DNA from: Aldehydirespirator sp965203575
GTDB taxonomy: Bacteria; Actinomycetota; Acidimicrobiia; Acidimicrobiales; Aldehydirespiratoraceae
NCBI GenBank assembly: GCA_965203575.1
Contig: OZ241894.1
Location: forward strand, 3,162,001 to 3,226,000
Direction: 5' to 3'
DNA: 64,000 nucleotides
This document shows, piece after piece, positions 43,066-51,770 of this stretch. The notes below the pieces were generated by a model. That model worked only from the letters and a program-made list of their open reading frames with translations, was not told the DNA's origin and ran no database searches. Position numbers and translations under genes: made by a program. Within the stretch, counting starts at the first letter, position 1, and each line of letters opens with the position of its first letter.

Positions 43066-44190
43066 TCAGGGTGTCCTGTCGGGGTGTTGCAGCCAGGCGC
43101 GGGTGACGCGGTGGGCGAAGTCGACGCAGCCGCGGCGCGGGCTGTGGATGAAGCCGTTTCGGATCAGTCGAGAACGGTAGGTGCTCACGTAGCTCGAACT
43201 GCGGCCGAGCCTTCTGGCGATGTCCCCGATCGAGGACTCGCCTTCGTCCTGGGCCATGGCCAGGGCGAACATGCGGTCCATCTCCGACATCGACCGCCAC
43301 AGCGGCGCCAGCACCAGATCGGGAAGTCGCCGCTCGGCCTCGGCCACGCCCGCGGCGATGTCCGCGGTGCTCAGGCGTGGCGGGTTACCGCTCGCCGCCC
43401 GCCATGAGTGGAAGCCGATGAGCTGCACCATGAACGGGTAGCCGCCGCTCGCCTCCACGGCCTGCCGCAGCGCCTCGTCGTCAATGGTCGCCCCGCGAGC
43501 CGCAATCGGTTCGGCGAAGGCTTTGGCCGTGGCCGACTTCGGCAGTGCCGCGATCTCATGGCGCGAGCATCGCTGAAGGAAGGTGATGGCAGAGTCCTGC
43601 AACACAGTGTCATCGATGCTCGGAAGGCCCGCGCCCACGAAGGCGACAGGAAGCTCCTCGCGCCGGGTGACGTGTTGCAGCGTGGATGCGAACTCCCTCA
43701 ATTCGGACGGCTCACCGCCCTGCAACTCGTCGAGCGTGATGAGAAGGCCCCGATCGGCGGAGGCAAGGCGGGCGCCGAGGGCGGTCAGGACAGTTCGCAG
43801 CCGGAGTTCGTCCCTTGCCGAGCCAGCGGGATCCATCCTCTCCAGTTCCACGCCGACGCCGAGCGCTCGGATGCCGGCCAGTCGTGGACGCGGCCGGCTG
43901 GACTCGCTGTCTCGCAGCGGCGCGACCGCCGTCTCCGCCACCCTTGTGCAAAGGTCGCCGTGGGCGTCGTCAGCGATGACGAGCCAGCCGTGATCGAGGG
44001 CCTGCTCCTGCACGGCGTTGAGCGTCGCCGTCTTGCCGGTCCCGCGCGCGCCTACCAGCAGGGAGGTGAAGTCCGGGTGACCCGGACCGGCGTCGAAGGC
44101 CTCCGCGAGCGCATCAAGGACTGACGACCTTCCTGCCAGCACAGGAGGCGAGGCGCCGAACGAAGGTCTGTAGGGATTCCCAGGAGCCAT
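43066..44190 (-). CDS. AAA ATPase with C-terminal winged helix
   Basis: 374 aa. Walker A LVGARGTGKTATLNAV (about residues 43-56), Walker B LLITLDELQGG, and a C-terminal winged-helix segment (IGDIARRLGRSSSYVSTYRS) place it among AAA_16/ORC-like ATPases. FMVQLIGFHSWRAA marks the lid. Such proteins act as nucleotide switches or DNA-binding regulators, sometimes in conflict systems. It is transcribed away from the VWA-tubulin module, with 463 nt between starts that contain a decayed relative of itself. Its connection to the module is by position only. Confidence 0.82.
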   Translation of the reverse strand: MAPGNPYRPSFGASPPVLAGRSSVLDALAEAFDAGPGHPDFTSLLVGARGTGKTATLNAVQEQALDHGWLVIADDAHGDLCTRVAETAVAPLRDSESSRPRPRLAGIRALGVGVELERMDPAGSARDELRLRTVLTALGARLASADRGLLITLDELQGGEPSELREFASTLQHVTRREELPVAFVGAGLPSIDDTVLQDSAITFLQRCSRHEIAALPKSATAKAFAEPIAARGATIDDEALRQAVEASGGYPFMVQLIGFHSWRAASGNPPRLSTADIAAGVAEAERRLPDLVLAPLWRSMSEMDRMFALAMAQDEGESSIGDIARRLGRSSSYVSTYRSRLIRNGFIHSPRRGCVDFAHRVTRAWLQHPDRTP

Positions 44191-44206
44191 AGGACCGCGC
44201 TCTCCG

Positions 44207-44482
44207 TCACGATGGCGTAGCCCTGAAGGCTACCAGTGCTTTGCGGCCTTTGGATTCTTCGCGAGCTTTGGATTCTTTGCGGGCTTTGGATTCGTGGGTG
44301 ACGGTGTCTTCGGGCTCGGCCGATCCGTTGCCGGGTCGCGGGATCTCGTCCGCGTATTCCTCGGCCAGTTGGCCTCGGTGATGCCGGACGCGATTTCTTC
44401 AGCGCCGACGCGTCACGAGGATCGGACGCTACCCGCCCAGGGATTCCTATCAGCTGCACCGTGAACGCGTTCGTCGGCCCAT
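44207..44482 (-). pseudogene. Frameshifted C-terminal relic of a second AAA ATPase
   Basis: On the reverse strand one frame reads HGPTNAFTVQLIGIPGRV, matching FMVQLIGFHSW of the intact ATPase. A second frame then gives EEIASGITEAN, and a third QLAEEYADEIPRPGNG through to a stop at 44207. Together they resemble the lid and C-terminal part of such an ATPase with at least two frameshifts. The tail contains Lys/Glu-rich repeats (KARKESKAREESKGRK). There is no trace of Walker motifs, so the front is lost. Confidence 0.55.
44248..44301. repeat. Three 18-bp tandem repeats
   Basis: CTTTGGATTC-TTCGCGAG, -TTTGCGGG and -GTGGGTGA at 44248, 44266 and 44284. They encode the Lys/Glu-rich repeats of the ATPase relic on the reverse strand. 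Confidence 0.8.
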
Positions 44483-44653
44483 GGAGGCACCGCCCGATCC
44501 CGGTCAGCCGAGGCTCGGGCCGCCCTCATCTACGAGCTTTCACACTCGTCAGCTAGATACTCGGCAACCAGTTGCACAGCGATGCTGGGCTACAGGCTGT
44601 CATACTTGTCAGCTAGCCTGCGCAGCGATGATTTTGACCGGGACAGGTGCGCT

Positions 44654-45037
44654 GTGAGCGCCAACTGGCAGGACGATCCGTTCGCGTTCGAGGACCCGTT
44701 CAACGACGGGTTCGACCAGGCTGCGGCCGGTACTGCGGACGTCCAGAAGGGCAAGCGTCGGCTGCCGGACCGCGGCGTCGTGGCGCTGTCGCTGGCGTCC
44801 CTGGCGGGTGCCGTCATCGCCGTGGTCATGGGGGCGATTGAGGCAGGCTGGCCGACGGTGGCCGTAGGCGGCTTCGCATACCTGGCCGCGGCGGCCGGCG
44901 ATCTGCGCCAGCGGCGAATGCGGCAGGCCAAGCGCGTCTACAGGCGTCCCTGGCCGACGGCAGTGCTGCGGATCGTCGTGTTCCTGGCGGCCGTCGGCGC
45001 TGCGTGGATGGCCGCAAGAGGGCTCGCAACACCGTGA
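44654..45037 (+). CDS. Small three-TM membrane protein, first gene of the VWA-tubulin module
   Basis: 127 aa from GTG, with AGG upstream; earlier in-frame ATGs lie in what looks like promoter sequence. The N-terminus is acidic with repeated DPF (DDPFAFEDPFNDGF). Three membrane segments follow (VVALSLASLAGAVIAVVMG; WPTVAVGGFAYLAAAAG; TAVLRIVVFLAAVGAAWMA), with a basic loop between the second and third. Its stop overlaps the start of the VWA gene as GTGA. No family recognised. The acidic tail may dock a cytoplasmic partner. Confidence 0.75.
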   Translation: MSANWQDDPFAFEDPFNDGFDQAAAGTADVQKGKRRLPDRGVVALSLASLAGAVIAVVMGAIEAGWPTVAVGGFAYLAAAAGDLRQRRMRQAKRVYRRPWPTAVLRIVVFLAAVGAAWMAARGLATP

Positions 45038-48000
45038 GACGGGTTCGGCGTGTCGCCGCTCTTCTGGCTGTCACAGCCAGCGCCGCGATGCCAATCGCCG
45101 CATTGTCCGCGCCGCATGCGAGCGCGGAGACAGGCGTGGACGTGCAAGACGTGTGTTCCGCCACGGCCGGCGATGGCGCCCTCAGAATCAACCTGCTCAT
45201 CCTGCTCGACACGTCGGGCAGCCTGAGGACCACCGATCCCGGCAACTTGCGATCAGCCGGCACTAGCGACGCCCTGCAGGTCATTGAGGCGCTCGGCCTG
45301 AGGTACCCCGACGACGCCAACATCGAGGTCGCGCTCGACACCTTCGATGCAAGCTATTCCCGCCAGGCGGGATGGTATGCCGCCAGCCAGATCTTCACGA
45401 GGGTGGGGGACTCGATCGAGGCCATCGCGTCCGACGAGGGCCCATACACGGACTACGGTGCGGCGCTCACCGACGCCTGGAGGGAGAGGTTCGCGACGCG
45501 TGTCGACGACTGCAACCTGCTGATCTGGTTCACCGACGGCGAGCACGCCACCGCAGAGGACGAGGCGGGCGAGCAACGCGAGCTGTTCGAGTTGTGCAGC
45601 AGCCCCGAAATGCAGTCACTTCGTGATCATGTCTGGGTGGGAGCGGTCCAACTCAGGGAGGGCGACTCGGAGGCGAGCAGGCTGCGCTACCTGTTCGGGG
45701 AGGAGAGCCCCGACGAAGCATCGCTCAGCTGTGTCAACCCACTTCGGGGGACCATCTACGACAGCTTCGACGCCGACAGGTTGAACACCGTGCTCCGCGA
45801 GCTCATCGAGACGACGATCGGACAGACCCCGCAGCCGCCCGAGGAGCCGATGCCCGGCTCCGAGCGGCCGCCCCCATCCGAGTTCGATAAGTGCACGGGC
45901 GGTGATGGCAGCCCGAGCCGCCCCTGTATCGTGGCCTTCGATCTCGACCTCGGAATCGAGAGCTTCCGAGCCTTCGTTGACCTCACGCTCATCGGGCGTG
46001 AGATCGAGAACCCTGATGAGGTGCTGGCGGTCGTACGGGCCCCTGACGGAACGACCAGTGTCTCAATCGGTGGAGGTGGAGACATCAGGCCTCGCGAGCA
46101 GGCTGGCCAATACCTCCCTGTCGATCCATTCGGCTTCTTCACGCGGTCGAACTACCCGAGCGACCTGCAGATCGTCGGGCACCAGGCCGCCGAGCAACTC
46201 ACTGACTCCAACCGGTGGCAGTGGCAATGGGAGGGAGAGTGGTCCCTGCTGTTCTTCGGGGACACTCCCGCGGCGCAGGAAGACGCCCGGCGGGCGGCAG
46301 CGGCCGTGCGGGTGCAGCGCGAGGACTCGCCGTTCATCGACAGCTTCGGGATCGACAACCAGTGCAGCGTGAGCGGCTTCGTGGCGAACTACCCGACTGA
46401 GAACTACTCCGACATCGAGCTTCGGCTCCGTGTGGACGCTGGAGACGGAGAACCGATCTACCCGACCCGACAATCGCTCACCGGGGAGCCGCTTGTGGTG
46501 GCGCAGGACACGCGCCGCTTCTCCCTGCCGGACATCTTCGGTGAACTCGTCCTCTGGGACAGCCCCGACTGGGGAGGCAACGGCACGAACCTGCGCGACG
46601 CGCTGACACAGCGCGGCGGCATCGCGCTCGTTGCGGTGCTGAGCCAGACATTCGCGTATGCCGGGGCGCCCGAGTCGCTGGTGTGGGCCCGTGACATCGG
46701 GCGACTCGAGCTCGCCCAACGCGAAGCCTCGCATCTGCTGGAATTGATCGACGGCAGGCCGGCGGACCCCCTATTCTGCTTGCCCCTCGATCCAGGCATC
46801 CGCTGGTTGCCCACCGACGTGACCCTCGGCGACCCACGGCAGGATTGGAGTGGAGCGGGATTCGCGGTGAGCACCGTTGCCGGTGAGATCCCGGCAACGC
46901 TGAGCCTCGCCGCCGCGGGCGTTGAACTCGTCAAGCAGGACTCGGACACGGGCGCCGTGGCGGCCGCCGGCGTCGCGGTCGGCAATGCGGAATGGACCTG
47001 TGAAGTTCCGGCGGCGGCCGGCGATGCGGGCAGGTTCACCTGTCCCGAGCCCATCTTCATCGAAGTCAGCGCCGACCAGCCGTTCAGGCCGACGATGAAG
47101 TTGGGCATCCCGCTGACCATCACCGAGTCCCCTGGCTCGGCTGTGGAGCTGCTGGAACGCCTCGGACATGAGGCGGACTCCGCAGGCTATGGAGCAAGAA
47201 GCGAGGCCCTCGCCGAGGCGCTGGACCGGGAGCGCAGGTCCGTGCTGCTCGCGGCCGAACTCGACCCGATCATCGATCCTGACGGCTGGTTGCCGTCAGA
47301 CCTCGAGATGAAGGAGATCAGCCCCCCGGTCGACACCGTCGACGTCAAGAGCATTCTGGTGTCCGTCTCGCCGGGCAAGCTGCCGGCGCTCATGGACCTG
47401 CAATCTGTGAGGTTCCACGATGAGAAGGACGGAACCTCCCGCGACGCAACGAGTGCCGAGGTCGGCCAATGGGCCTGCACGATCCCAGGCTCAGCGACCG
47501 GAGGGGGAACAGAGGTCTGCCCCGATCCCGTCACGGTGCACGTTCCACCCGACCGCGACGTCGAGTTGTCGCTGGTTCTGATGCTGTGCGCCGCCGAGGA
47601 GCCCGCGGCCGTGGACGACTTGCTGGTTCGCTCCGGCGTGCCGGTCGGCACCCCGGACTTCGAGACGCTCCGGCGGCTCATCGGTGCCCTTGAGCGTGAG
47701 CACCTGTGCGAGAAGGAGACCATAATCGTGCCGCGGCCACCGGAGAACTGGCTTCTCAAGTTTCTGCCCATGCTGGCCGCGTTGATCGCGGCCGCTGCGG
47801 CGGCGAGGCTCTGGATCGCTTGGCGACTGCGGCCGTGGCAGCCGTTGGGCTCATCGGACTACGCGGTGCTACCCCTCGACGGCAGCGATCTCGACGATGT
47901 GCCACTGCCGGCCCCCGACCCGTCCCACAGCTGCATGGAGCTACAGCAGCGCAAGCCGTCGGCCACCATCAGGGGCGTGCAGCTGCGGTCGGCGTGGCTG

Positions 48001-48480
48001 CCGCTGCTGCGGGGCGGCGCGCCGCAGTTGCGGGCGTCGTCGGCAGCGTCCGGGGACTGCATCGGCCCGGCCGGACACAAGCGTCCCAGGCGCGGACGCG
48101 CCGTAGCGGTCATCGGGCCGGATCTTGAGAGGGGCTGGGTAGTTCACGATACCGATCACGATCCACGTGTCATTGTGTGGGACCTGCCCTTCGACGACGA
48201 CGACACCCGGCGAGACCGGATCACAGACGCGGTCGGTGCGGCAACGCTGGCGTGGGAGCAGCACCGTGCCTCGACCCAAACCGGTGTCTCGATACCGGAG
48301 AGCAGCGACACCGCGGGCGCGGCGGACGCCACCGGGACGGATCCAGCGGCGTCGGATCAGACGGAGCCTGATCCCGTGCTGCAAGACCCCTTCTTCGACG
48401 ACGCAGACCACCGACTAGGCGACGACGAGCAGGATCGCGACGACGCTGACCCGTTCGGCCGAGACAGTCGAGACAGTTAG
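45034..48480 (+). CDS. Exported VWA-domain protein with C-terminal membrane anchor
   Basis: 1148 aa from GTG 45034, which overlaps the upstream stop; a GTG 30 nt earlier is possible. A signal peptide (VAALLAVTASAAMPIAAL) is followed by a VWA domain with MIDAS residues DTSGSL and, further on, FTDGEHA. The middle holds beta-rich segments, two of which look duplicated (CEVPAAAGDAGRFTCPEP and CTIPGSATGGGTEVCPDP, each with paired Cys). One membrane segment near 909-929 (FLPMLAALIAAAAAARLWIA) leaves ~220 residues in the cytoplasm, ending in an acidic tail with two DPF motifs. It should sense or bind a ligand outside and signal to the tubulin-like protein. Confidence 0.85.
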   Translation: MRRVRRVAALLAVTASAAMPIAALSAPHASAETGVDVQDVCSATAGDGALRINLLILLDTSGSLRTTDPGNLRSAGTSDALQVIEALGLRYPDDANIEVALDTFDASYSRQAGWYAASQIFTRVGDSIEAIASDEGPYTDYGAALTDAWRERFATRVDDCNLLIWFTDGEHATAEDEAGEQRELFELCSSPEMQSLRDHVWVGAVQLREGDSEASRLRYLFGEESPDEASLSCVNPLRGTIYDSFDADRLNTVLRELIETTIGQTPQPPEEPMPGSERPPPSEFDKCTGGDGSPSRPCIVAFDLDLGIESFRAFVDLTLIGREIENPDEVLAVVRAPDGTTSVSIGGGGDIRPREQAGQYLPVDPFGFFTRSNYPSDLQIVGHQAAEQLTDSNRWQWQWEGEWSLLFFGDTPAAQEDARRAAAAVRVQREDSPFIDSFGIDNQCSVSGFVANYPTENYSDIELRLRVDAGDGEPIYPTRQSLTGEPLVVAQDTRRFSLPDIFGELVLWDSPDWGGNGTNLRDALTQRGGIALVAVLSQTFAYAGAPESLVWARDIGRLELAQREASHLLELIDGRPADPLFCLPLDPGIRWLPTDVTLGDPRQDWSGAGFAVSTVAGEIPATLSLAAAGVELVKQDSDTGAVAAAGVAVGNAEWTCEVPAAAGDAGRFTCPEPIFIEVSADQPFRPTMKLGIPLTITESPGSAVELLERLGHEADSAGYGARSEALAEALDRERRSVLLAAELDPIIDPDGWLPSDLEMKEISPPVDTVDVKSILVSVSPGKLPALMDLQSVRFHDEKDGTSRDATSAEVGQWACTIPGSATGGGTEVCPDPVTVHVPPDRDVELSLVLMLCAAEEPAAVDDLLVRSGVPVGTPDFETLRRLIGALEREHLCEKETIIVPRPPENWLLKFLPMLAALIAAAAAARLWIAWRLRPWQPLGSSDYAVLPLDGSDLDDVPLPAPDPSHSCMELQQRKPSATIRGVQLRSAWLPLLRGGAPQLRASSAASGDCIGPAGHKRPRRGRAVAVIGPDLERGWVVHDTDHDPRVIVWDLPFDDDDTRRDRITDAVGAATLAWEQHRASTQTGVSIPESSDTAGAADATGTDPAASDQTEPDPVLQDPFFDDADHRLGDDEQDRDDADPFGRDSRDS

Positions 48481-48489
48481 GAGTAGCAG

Positions 48490-51400
48490 ATGCTCAGACC
48501 GGCCATCTTTATCGGCTGCGGTGGCTCAGGCACCAAGGCGGTGCGCTACGTGCGCGACGCCGTGCGACGGCACCTCAGCCACAGCGGCTGGGTGGACGGT
48601 ATGCCCGACGCCTGGCAGTTCATCGGGCTCGACACGCTGACTGTGCAGGAGGATCCCACGGAGATCCCCGAGATCCCGGCTGCGGACTTTCTGTCGATAT
48701 CGACGATGGTTCCCCGCTACAGAGATCTCTATGAGGCCCTGACCATCAAATACAGCGCGGACGGACCGGTCCAGAATGCCCGGCCGCTGTGCGGCTGGCT
48801 CCCGGACCCCAGAGCGGTCCGAGTGCCGCTCAAGGACGGCGCGGGCCGCAACCGCGGGATCGGCCGGGCCGCAGGCCTGCTGTCACTGGAGGGCGCAGTG
48901 CTGGATCGGCTCAAGGAAGCCTTCGCGCGCACCGCGGCCGGCGGGCCGCAGCTGCACGAAGTCGGATCTCGTCTCGGCTTCGAGTCCGAGCTCGGCGGCG
49001 CGACCCCTGAACCGCTGGTGGTGGTCATCTCGTCGATGGCCGGTGGGACCGGCGCCGGCGTCGCGCTCGATGTCATAGACCTGGTCCGGGCCTGCGACCC
49101 CCGCGGCAGCCATCCCGCGCTGGTGCTGTTCACCAACGACATCTTCGATCTGCCCGACTCCGGCTCGATGGCGGCCAACTCGCTCGGACTGATGAGCGAG
49201 TTGCTCGCCGCCTACTGGTCCCGACCGGGGGAGATCGAGTCGCCGCTGGGCACCAAGAACGTCAACGAGCCGGGCGTGGGTCCCCACTCCATCTTCCTGG
49301 TCGGGCGCCACAGCTACAGCGGCACCGACCTCGGCGACACCGCGGAGGTCTATCGCGCCACCGGCGAGGCGCTGTCCACCTGGGTGGTCGATGACGTCGT
49401 GCAGGAGCGCATCCACAACTTCATCAACGTCAACTGGCGCGATTCCGCCAAGGACAACGACAAGGGCTACCCCTTCGCGCAAGAACACCTCTTCGGAGCG
49501 GTGTCCTCGTTCGGCGCAGCCAAGATCACCGTCGGCCGGGACCGGTTCTCGTTGTGGGCCGAGCAACTGCTCGCCCGCCAAGTCCTCGAGAGCCTGTCCG
49601 AAGGACATCTTCGGCTGAGCCAGCTCGCGAACCGGTCCACCGACGACACCGAGCAGGAACAGATCGAGACTCTGGGCCGGCACTATGCCGACAGAATCCA
49701 CCGTGGTGCCACCGCCGGCGGCGATTCCGCCCGGGGCTACCTCTCCGCGCGCGAGAGCTTCGCCTCGGACGAGGCGGTGCGAAGTGTGCGGGACCAGGTC
49801 ATCGAGGCGCTCCAGTTCCCAGCGAACCAGCAGGGGCCGGGCGAGCAATGGGAGCAGCGGATCAAGTCCATCGGCGGCCGTCTGACCAACGAGTGGACAG
49901 AGAAGGCCGACGTTCCGCCCGACAGCCGATGGTGCCACCAACTGGTCGAGGCGACCTGCAGGGCGACATCGGCGGTCGCGGCACTGTCGTCGCTGAGCGT
50001 CGCCGCCGCTGCCCTCTCGCATGTGGCCGAGAAGCTCAACCCAGCCGACGTCAACCGGATCCGCTCTGAAGCCGAGAAAGCCGAGCGTGCGTACCGAACA
50101 GAGGTGAAGAAGGGCCTCGGCGCGCTCCAGAGTCCCGAGGAGTTGAGCGGTGGCTCCGCTGAGGTGCTCACCGCCGCTGAGTGCATCGCCCGCGGAGTCG
50201 CGCAGCGGTGGCGCGCCGAGCGGCTCGAACATGCGGCCCAGGCCATGGAGGCCGCGGGCGAGCAGGTCTTCGGAGCGCTCCGGCGCACGGTGAGGGCCGC
50301 GCAGCAGGAGGTCGGCAACGCTCTCGACGAGGACAGCGTAAAGGCCTGGCCGTCGGGCGTCGCCGATCGGTCGGCACGCTACCTGCCCTCCACCGTCGAG
50401 TTCCCCCTGGAACGCCACGACAAGTGGCCCGGCCTACTCAGCGACCTGTGCGCCGAGGCGCGCATCGACGACATTCCCTTCGGGAACCTCGCCACCGACG
50501 CGCTCCGCTACCGGCTGATCGCGGGCGACAGCGAGATGAAGCCGCTGATCCGGCCCGGCGAGCACCACCGCTGGCAGCCTGGCCAGCACGCTGATGTGGT
50601 GTGCGACGCAGGCGAGGACGACATCGAGCGGCGTGTGCACGAGTGGACCCGCCGACCCGGCGAGCGGTTCAACCGGAGCGTGAGCGAGGGATTGCGGTCC
50701 TACTTGGAGGAGGTGGACGAGACGGGCCGCAAGCGCGACGACCACCCGAGCCGCATGATGAACTTCCGCCAGCAACTCGGCAACGCCAAGCAGGCGGCCG
50801 ATCCCCTCGTCCGGATCGACGAGGCTCTATACGGACACACCAACAGCGATCCCCTGGAGTTCCTCACGGTCTGCTCGCAGTTCCCCTTCGGGGACGGCCA
50901 TCCGGCCCAGGACGCTGCCCGCGGCGTCGTCGGCGACGCCTGGTATGCCGCCAGCGTGCAGGACAGCTCGTCAGTCCTGGTCTCCTCCTACATCAGCCGT
51001 CCGATGTACCCGATGGCCGTGCGGTCCTTCGCCGTGCCGGTCGCCGAGGCGCTGCAGAAGTGCGGCACGCCCGCACAGCGTTCCGCGACGTTCTGGATGT
51101 GGCGCAGGGGCCGGACCCTCGAGGCTTTCGTGCCGTTGCCCCGAGAAGCCCTCGAGGCGATGGTCGCGGGGTTCGCGGTGGCTCGTCTGTGCGGCTACAT
51201 CACCGCCGATCCGACCACCGCAATCCGAATCACCGCGTCCCCCGGCGGCGAGACGACGTTCCCGTGGCCGCTGTTGACGAGCCTGCGGGACCATGACGAC
51301 CTGCTCGCGGCGTTGCTGGAGAGCTTCTGCCTGACGTTCGGCACGGTGGGCGGTGAGGGCATGGGGGTCTACGAGGCCTACCGCCGGCTCTACGACCTGG

Positions 51401-51729
51401 GGCTGCCGACCCGGCACGGCCGCATACCGACGGACCTCTCGCAACTCCTGGAGACCGGCGAGCCGCCGCACCCCGCCGTCGCCACCGAGGGTCCGAAGGC
51501 CTCGGGCGACAGCGAGGACCGGCGCCGCAGGGCAGCCATCGGCTACCTCGACGCCAACCTCGACCGCTTCAGGAACCACGAGACGATGGACCGTCACATG
51601 GTGCGCCCCATCGACGGCTGGACCGAGCCCGGCGCGATGACCACCGAACTCGCGCCGATTCTCATCCCCTGCTATCGGGATCTCAGGGATTTGATCGCCG
51701 GGAAGCCGCAGACCGGCTCGGTCACCTGA
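48490..51729 (+). CDS. Large tubulin/FtsZ-superfamily GTPase-like protein
   Basis: 1079 aa with a clear AGGAG site. The N-terminus has FIGCGGSGTKAVRYVRDAV (phosphate-contacting loop) and, near residue 180, SSMAGGTGAGVALDVI, equivalent to the GGGTGSG tubulin signature. This is the pattern of tubulin-like (Tubulin_2) bacterial proteins, much larger than FtsZ. The C-terminal ~650 residues have no recognised domain, with helical stretches about 550-640. Published comparative genomics links an FtsZ-like family to VWA proteins in proposed membrane-remodelling systems. Lies between the VWA gene and a two-TM protein. Confidence 0.82.
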   Translation: MLRPAIFIGCGGSGTKAVRYVRDAVRRHLSHSGWVDGMPDAWQFIGLDTLTVQEDPTEIPEIPAADFLSISTMVPRYRDLYEALTIKYSADGPVQNARPLCGWLPDPRAVRVPLKDGAGRNRGIGRAAGLLSLEGAVLDRLKEAFARTAAGGPQLHEVGSRLGFESELGGATPEPLVVVISSMAGGTGAGVALDVIDLVRACDPRGSHPALVLFTNDIFDLPDSGSMAANSLGLMSELLAAYWSRPGEIESPLGTKNVNEPGVGPHSIFLVGRHSYSGTDLGDTAEVYRATGEALSTWVVDDVVQERIHNFINVNWRDSAKDNDKGYPFAQEHLFGAVSSFGAAKITVGRDRFSLWAEQLLARQVLESLSEGHLRLSQLANRSTDDTEQEQIETLGRHYADRIHRGATAGGDSARGYLSARESFASDEAVRSVRDQVIEALQFPANQQGPGEQWEQRIKSIGGRLTNEWTEKADVPPDSRWCHQLVEATCRATSAVAALSSLSVAAAALSHVAEKLNPADVNRIRSEAEKAERAYRTEVKKGLGALQSPEELSGGSAEVLTAAECIARGVAQRWRAERLEHAAQAMEAAGEQVFGALRRTVRAAQQEVGNALDEDSVKAWPSGVADRSARYLPSTVEFPLERHDKWPGLLSDLCAEARIDDIPFGNLATDALRYRLIAGDSEMKPLIRPGEHHRWQPGQHADVVCDAGEDDIERRVHEWTRRPGERFNRSVSEGLRSYLEEVDETGRKRDDHPSRMMNFRQQLGNAKQAADPLVRIDEALYGHTNSDPLEFLTVCSQFPFGDGHPAQDAARGVVGDAWYAASVQDSSSVLVSSYISRPMYPMAVRSFAVPVAEALQKCGTPAQRSATFWMWRRGRTLEAFVPLPREALEAMVAGFAVARLCGYITADPTTAIRITASPGGETTFPWPLLTSLRDHDDLLAALLESFCLTFGTVGGEGMGVYEAYRRLYDLGLPTRHGRIPTDLSQLLETGEPPHPAVATEGPKASGDSEDRRRRAAIGYLDANLDRFRNHETMDRHMVRPIDGWTEPGAMTTELAPILIPCYRDLRDLIAGKPQTGSVT

Positions 51730-51770
51730 GGAATGCCTGGCTGTGGATGACCCGGGACCGGTGATATGAG

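Noticed and set aside
48490..51729. A second cell-division FtsZ
   Set aside because: 1079 aa with divergent glycine loops and no FtsZ C-terminal tail; gene context is not division.
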